64,000 nt of DNA from Isoperla grammatica. Its lineage: Eukaryota > Arthropoda > Insecta > Plecoptera > Perlodidae. Shown one piece after another: positions 60,501-64,000 of the stretch. Location: assembly GCA_945910005.1 (NCBI GenBank), contig CAMDTW010000415.1:32001-96000 (forward strand), in the 5' to 3' direction. Made by a program: the position numbers and the translations under genes. Numbering within the stretch: the stretch's first letter is position 1; each line of letters opens with the position of its first letter. The notes under the pieces were generated by a model. It searched no databases, had not been told where the DNA came from, and was given only the letters and a program-made list of their open reading frames with translations.

Positions 60501-60820
60501 GTATACTATAGCCTCGTCACTGCCAGACTGTGTTATTATAGTTGCCGCGCTGTTACCTGGTCTTGTATTGAGTATACTATAGCCTCGTCACTGCCAGCCT
60601 GTGTTATTATAGTTGCCGCGCTGTTACCTGGTCTTGTATTGAGTATACTTTAGCCTCGTCACTGCCAGCCTGTGTTATTATAGTTGCCGCGCTGTTACCT
60701 GGTCTTGTATTGAGTATACTTTAGCCTCGTCACTGCTAGACAGTGTTATTATAGTGGCCGCGCTGTTACCTGGTCTTGTATTGGGTATACTATACCCTCG
60801 TCACTGCCAGACTGTGTTAT
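57520..60820 (-). repeat. Right arm: same 71-bp satellite, inverted, about 46 copies
   Basis: Reverse complement of the left-arm unit. Carries the left arm's rare variants: the 6-bp insertion (GCGCCCGCGC, about 58362), ATGTTAG (58277) and TTTCTATAG (60059 and others). A block with GTGTCGGCGCTGTAACCGGG is duplicated at 58577 and 59287, exactly 710 bp (10 units) apart. One unit near 60340 is truncated. Confidence 0.96.
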
Positions 60821-60837
60821 CGGATAGTGTTATGTTT

Positions 60838-60905
60838 TGAATTGATGTATTTTTAATGGGTAGTAGCGAGGGATTGATGTATTTTTAATGGGTAGTAGCG
60901 AGGGA
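60838..60905. repeat. Tandem duplication of about 32 bp
   Basis: ATTGATGTATTTTTAATGGG plus TAGTAGCGAGGG, twice in a row, just outside the right arm. Confidence 0.85.
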
Positions 60906-61044
60906 TCCTGGCCTTATCTTGGCACCTCTACCGCCAAAGGTACCGCGCCTACTGTCGAGATTCTGCACCTCAGAAATGGAAGGGGGGAAATCTTAAATGT
61001 GCTATTACAGGTGTCAGGTTCACAATAAACCGTTTAATTTTTTA

Positions 61045-61178
61045 TAGCGGCTTCCTTTTACTGTCCAGTTTCCTTAGGTCGACTTTCTGCTAGCGGGTAT
61101 TGCTTTGAAGTCGAGTTTCCGTGCTTTCTGTCCAGTTTCCGTCTAGCTCAGTTTCTGGAGGTCGACATTCTGTGTTCC
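61045..61178 (-). repeat. Right terminal motif cluster of the giant element
   Basis: Inverted relatives of the left cluster: GTCCAGTTTCC (61062), GGTCGACTTTCTG (61078), GTCGAGTTTCCG (61110), GTCCAGTTTCCG (61130), CTCAGTTTCTGG (61148), GGTCGACATTCTG (61160). The last two, reversed, align with the first motifs of the left end. Confidence 0.75.
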
Positions 61179-61188
61179 CCTCGAGAGG
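61179..61188 (+). repeat. Target-site duplication, right copy (10 bp)
   Basis: CCTCGAGAGG, the direct repeat of 47401-47410. From here rightwards the gypsy pol sequence resumes. Confidence 0.85.
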
Positions 61189-62130
61189 TACTTGCCAATA
61201 CGCTCTCTTTAAGTCGATTGATGAGAGAACGTTTGAATCTCGTAACCGATCTAAAATTGAGGATACGTAGGGGAGTGGATATGCATCTCGTTTTGTAACT
61301 TGGTTAACCTTCCGTAGATCTACTACAAATCTTTTAGATCCATCCGGTTTCTCTAACAGGACGATAGGAGAAGACCATGCACTCTGTGACGGTTCAACTA
61401 TACCCTGTGTTAACATTGAGTCAAGTTCTTGGTTAATCAGGTTTTGTTTGGCTGGCGATACGGGATAATATCTTTGTTTGATGGGTTCTGCTGTGCCAGT
61501 GTCAATTTTATGCTTCACTAACGTTGTACATCCTAATCTGTCTTCTGTGGGAATACAATACTTGGCAAGGAACTCTTGAACTTTTTCCTGATCATTTTCC
61601 GTAAAGTTACTTTGGATCTTGGTTATCCCCGAGATATAACTGAGTTCCTCCTCTCGTGAGAATTTCCATGAACCTGCGACAACGTTCGGTACTATACCCA
61701 TGGTCTTCCAAAAGTCTAGTCCAAGTATCAATTCAGTCGAGACTTCAGGCACGTACAATACTTCAATCAATTTAAATTCTCCTTCAATTTTCATAGGAAG
61801 CTCTATTACCCCGTTTACCTTACATCTCTGTCCACAAGCTGTCATGATTTGCAGTGTTCCGGGTGACTGAATATTAAGGCGTAAATGTTTAAGTTTCTGG
61901 AATCCTTTTTCCCCTAACACGGATCGACTAGCTCCAGAATCGAGTAAGCCTGGTAACATAGTTCCTAGAATATCTGTGGTTACAAATAACCGGTCATCAT
62001 CTTCCTTGTTTTCTAACAGGTAGCTCAGTTTGGGTTCATTTTTCATAAAGTGTGATACTAACTTACACCAATGTTTCCATTCGTCGGTGGCCTGTTTAAC
62101 TGCACGGTAATGCGTTCGACCACTAGACAT
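61179..62130 (-). pseudogene. pol: gypsy pol, proximal part: protease and RT N-half
   Basis: Starts at ATG 62128-62130, whose A is shared with the gag stop (TAATG), a termination-reinitiation arrangement. Aspartic protease with LLDSGAS (Asp-Ser-Gly at 64-66) and LGLDFW. RT begins near residue 225 with the linker (SQSAWSSPIVLLEKPDGS). Motif A SSIDLKRAYW has its Asp. True pol sequence stops at about residue 314 at the 10-bp duplication. The open frame then runs on to 61090 through the end of the giant element, adding about 33 foreign residues before a stop. Confidence 0.9.
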
Positions 62131-63413
62131 TACCGGTGCTCGTTTCCCTGTTTATTACACCGTGGGCACGTAGCAATATATACATCAGCGTATCCACATT
62201 TAAAACAGAATCTCGACGGCGGTTCTTGGCACGATCTAAATCCATGTCCTACTTTTTTACAATTCCAACACGCGGATTTCCGTGACGCCTGTTTAGAGGG
62301 TTGATCTACATTAGGTGATCTTCCTACTTCTTGAGGGGTGGTTTTTGATGTTTCTACCGTAGAAATATGGAATTTAGACGTACAGTATGCAAGGTCTGGT
62401 TCGAGTGGCGGTATCTTTTTATTGGTGACTGGTCTTTGAAATCGCTCAACCAAAAGTTTTCCTCGCTCTAGCTGACGGCATACCTCTAGAAGATCATAAA
62501 TTGATTCTATTTTCTGTAGGGCCAAACGATCTATAAAATATGGATCAATATTTTTTCTCAAAATTTTAAGTTTGTCCGCTTCCTCAACTCTTCCTGGTAA
62601 ACGTGCAAATAAATTTTCCATGGTTGCTAAATATAAGCCAATTCGTTCATCTGGACCTTGTGTCCTTACTCGTATTTCGTCCCATAACTGTTCTTCATAG
62701 TCAGGTGGTTGAAATTCTTTTCTTAAAGAAATTAGAAGTTCATCCCAATCGTGTACCTCTCGTCTAATTGCGCGAAACCATATCATTGCAGAGCCTTTGA
62801 AAAGATCGATCGCCGAATCCCATAATTCTTCTTTGCTAATTTGACGAGCTATCCTTAATTCGTCTACTCGTTCAATGAATGCGTTTACACTTATGCCCCT
62901 AGGATCTCCATTAAAACTGATATCCCACTTACACACAGGAATCTTAGTTTTCGTATAACTGCTTTCAGGCGCAACGGTTGCTGTATGTACTATACTCGTC
63001 GGATTTTCTCGACCAATTAATTGTCGTGAATTTTCAAGTGACTCATAATTGTCTAAAGCCATTGTTAATATAGTTGACCGTGCTGCATTAATCGTATCAT
63101 CGCCCGAAATTCGTTTAGCGCGTTCAAAAACGTGGTCTAATTTTACTTCAATCTTCTCAATGTCACTAGAAGTACTATCGTTATTAATTGCTTGAAGAAG
63201 ATTCTCGATATCTGTTAACTTGGTCGAACAAATTTTTAATTCGTCGTTAGCGTCACGTCTTATTGGCGGATAATTTCCTGTTTTGCCTTCTTTTTCAATT
63301 TTAAGAAACTGACGTAGCCGTTTGCGCATAGAATCGACTGTTGGTAACCCTGTTACACCTCTTACTTCTAATTCGTATTCTAGTTCATCGCGTAATAAAC
63401 GATAAACTGCCAT
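62130..63413 (-). CDS. gag: gypsy gag
   Basis: 427 codons, intact. Structural protein forming the particle and binding genomic RNA. N-terminal helical region (ELEYELEVRGV...), a capsid-like middle (DISFNGDPRG onward, with FKGSAMIWFRAI), then a C-terminal CCHC knuckle CWNCKKVGHGFRSC and a second, less regular Cys cluster (CFKCGYADVYIATCPRC). The stop overlaps the pol ATG by one base. It follows a leader of about 440 bp from the PBS. Confidence 0.92.
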   Translation of the reverse strand: MAVYRLLRDELEYELEVRGVTGLPTVDSMRKRLRQFLKIEKEGKTGNYPPIRRDANDELKICSTKLTDIENLLQAINNDSTSSDIEKIEVKLDHVFERAKRISGDDTINAARSTILTMALDNYESLENSRQLIGRENPTSIVHTATVAPESSYTKTKIPVCKWDISFNGDPRGISVNAFIERVDELRIARQISKEELWDSAIDLFKGSAMIWFRAIRREVHDWDELLISLRKEFQPPDYEEQLWDEIRVRTQGPDERIGLYLATMENLFARLPGRVEEADKLKILRKNIDPYFIDRLALQKIESIYDLLEVCRQLERGKLLVERFQRPVTNKKIPPLEPDLAYCTSKFHISTVETSKTTPQEVGRSPNVDQPSKQASRKSACWNCKKVGHGFRSCQEPPSRFCFKCGYADVYIATCPRCNKQGNEHR

Positions 63414-63856
63414 GGTAACAATTTGATTTTAATTATTACCGCAATAATGTTCTTAAATTGGTCACCATTCAATAAACAGTTAAACAATACATTCAAGATG
63501 TACAGTTTTGTAAACAAACCAAAGTTCACTAAACCATTCAACCCACCTGCACAGCTGCACAGATTGGTTAACAGTTCTAGAATAAATTGTTCCACTAAAA
63601 ATATTGCAGACAGTAAGTTGCACCTAAATAATAATTATCAGCTATCTGATTGCAATAAAGTAGGAATATAGTACATAATACAATTATAACCATATGTTTA
63701 CAATAGGGTACTTATACAATACAAATTTATTTACAAATCTACCCAATCTCCATGTCTTGTCTAATTATGAAACATGCAGTCATGATTCTCAATGAGTAGG
63801 CCTAACTGACAAATGAATTCCTGTTGGGACGTATTGGTAGGCGGAATTTCTTTCGA
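63414..63856 (-). other. gypsy 5' leader
   Basis: Untranslated region between PBS and gag, AT-rich, without a recognised structure. Short frames here are not genes. Confidence 0.7.
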
Positions 63857-63874
63857 GCCCCACGTTGGGCGCCA
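63857..63874 (-). promoter_or_regulatory. Primer-binding site, tRNA-Lys type
   Basis: Minus strand TGGCGCCCAACGTGGGGC, continuing CTCGAA, is complementary to the 3' end of animal tRNA-Lys(CTT) (...CCCCACGTTGGGCGCCA). It begins four bases after the LTR end. Confidence 0.85.
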
Positions 63875-63878
63875 TTTT

Positions 63879-64000
63879 TGTTACACCCGTATTTGACGGG
63901 AACAATACATGTTGACCTGCATGGCCGGGCAAAGCATCTAATCGGGGTGGGCGTGGGTTGTTTTCTTCAAGAGTGGAGAATGGGTAGGATGGGCGCCACG
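63879..64000 (-). repeat. 5' LTR (partial, cut by right edge)
   Basis: 122 bp, ending GGGTGTAACA in element orientation, identical to 44297-44418. The remaining ~745 bp should lie beyond the window. Confidence 0.9.

Larger units (their letters stand above)
47411..61178. mobile_element. Giant (13.8-kb) satellite-armed foldback element, unnamed
   Basis: Foreign DNA inside gypsy pol, bounded by a 10-bp direct repeat. Order: terminal motif cluster (47411-47700), spacer, 71-bp satellite arm (47990-51155), non-coding core (51156-57519), the same satellite inverted (57520-60820), spacer, inverted terminal motif cluster (61045-61178). Spacers share CTACTACCCATT in opposite orientation (about 47768 and 60865). 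No open frame in it resembles a transposase, so it must be mobilised in trans if at all. Long inverted arms built of tandem repeats plus an 8-10 bp duplication recall Drosophila FB-type and Mutator-like elements. That is an analogy; the sequence shows no homology I can name. An alternative is duplication-inversion of a satellite captured at a break. Confidence 0.8.
44297..64000 (-). mobile_element. Gypsy-type LTR retrotransposon, interrupted, runs off right edge
   Basis: Minus-strand element, in its own order: 5' LTR (edge of window), PBS, gag, pol (protease, RT, RNase H, integrase), polypurine tract, 3' LTR. It is inserted in the PIF1-OTU gene and is itself split by about 13.8 kb of foreign DNA at 47411-61178. 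No env-like frame lies between integrase and the 3' LTR. LTR segments in view are identical, and gag and pol are open apart from the insert, so it is young. The flank left of the 3' LTR is TCCTT (44292-44296). A matching 4-5 bp duplicate is expected beyond the right edge. Confidence 0.93.

Noticed and set aside
61090..61178. C-terminal ~30 residues of the proximal pol frame
   Set aside because: They come from the terminal motif cluster of the inserted element, not from pol.
45215..63413. Two separate gypsy elements in head-to-tail order
   Set aside because: The two pol parts are complementary, meet at the same codon region, share the 10-bp border, and only one LTR lies at each outer side. 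One split element explains all.

Overview
The window is animal nuclear DNA, almost certainly insect. Evidence: a fragment that reads like the first exon of an insect odorant receptor, CCTAA/TTAGG-type repeats, a tRNA-Lys-primed gypsy-type LTR retrotransposon, an I-group LINE with RNase H, and several hAT and PIF/Harbinger-type miniature elements. No order can be assigned. There is no intact host gene. Roughly 24 kb of the 64 kb is tandem-repeat array and most of the rest is transposon-derived.

Layout. 1-3418: 43-bp minisatellite running in from the left edge, abutting an odorant-receptor-like exon (3436-3890, minus). 4979-12170: 37/39-bp minisatellite with about 195 copies. 12171-22440: gene-free DNA packed with TIR elements whose ends and target-site duplications (TSDs) can be read directly, including one clean MITE insertion with an empty sister site, plus an AT-rich ~143-bp repeat and a foldback enclosing CCTAA repeats. 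22440-27700: a nearly full-length LINE on the minus strand with a frameshift and a changed catalytic residue. 28860-30764: 68-bp satellite made of back-to-back inverted repeats. 31150-34491: 111-bp satellite, open for long distances on the minus strand. 36897-41265: three tandem copies of a 1.41-kb unit plus part of a fourth. 41849-44296: C-terminal half of a PIF1-type helicase with an OTU domain (Helitron-like), minus strand.

44297 to the right edge is one gypsy-type retrotransposon (minus strand) inserted into the helicase reading frame. Its order in plus coordinates is 3' LTR, polypurine tract, distal pol, [foreign DNA], proximal pol, gag, primer-binding site, start of the 5' LTR. The visible parts of the two LTRs (122 bp) are identical.

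The foreign DNA inside pol (about 47411-61178, 13.8 kb) is the most unusual object here. It is flanked by a 10-bp direct repeat, and the pol frame is open right up to both borders. It is symmetrical: each end carries a cluster of a short GGAAA-C/G-T-GGAC-like motif in inverted orientation. Inside each cluster lies a ~3.2-kb array of the same 71-bp satellite (about 45 copies left, 46 right), also in inverted orientation. The core is non-coding and holds a near-homogeneous 43-bp array with its own higher-order pattern. This looks like a very large non-autonomous foldback-type element whose arms are satellites. I recognise no named family for it.

Relative age is readable from nesting: helicase element, then gypsy, then giant foldback element.
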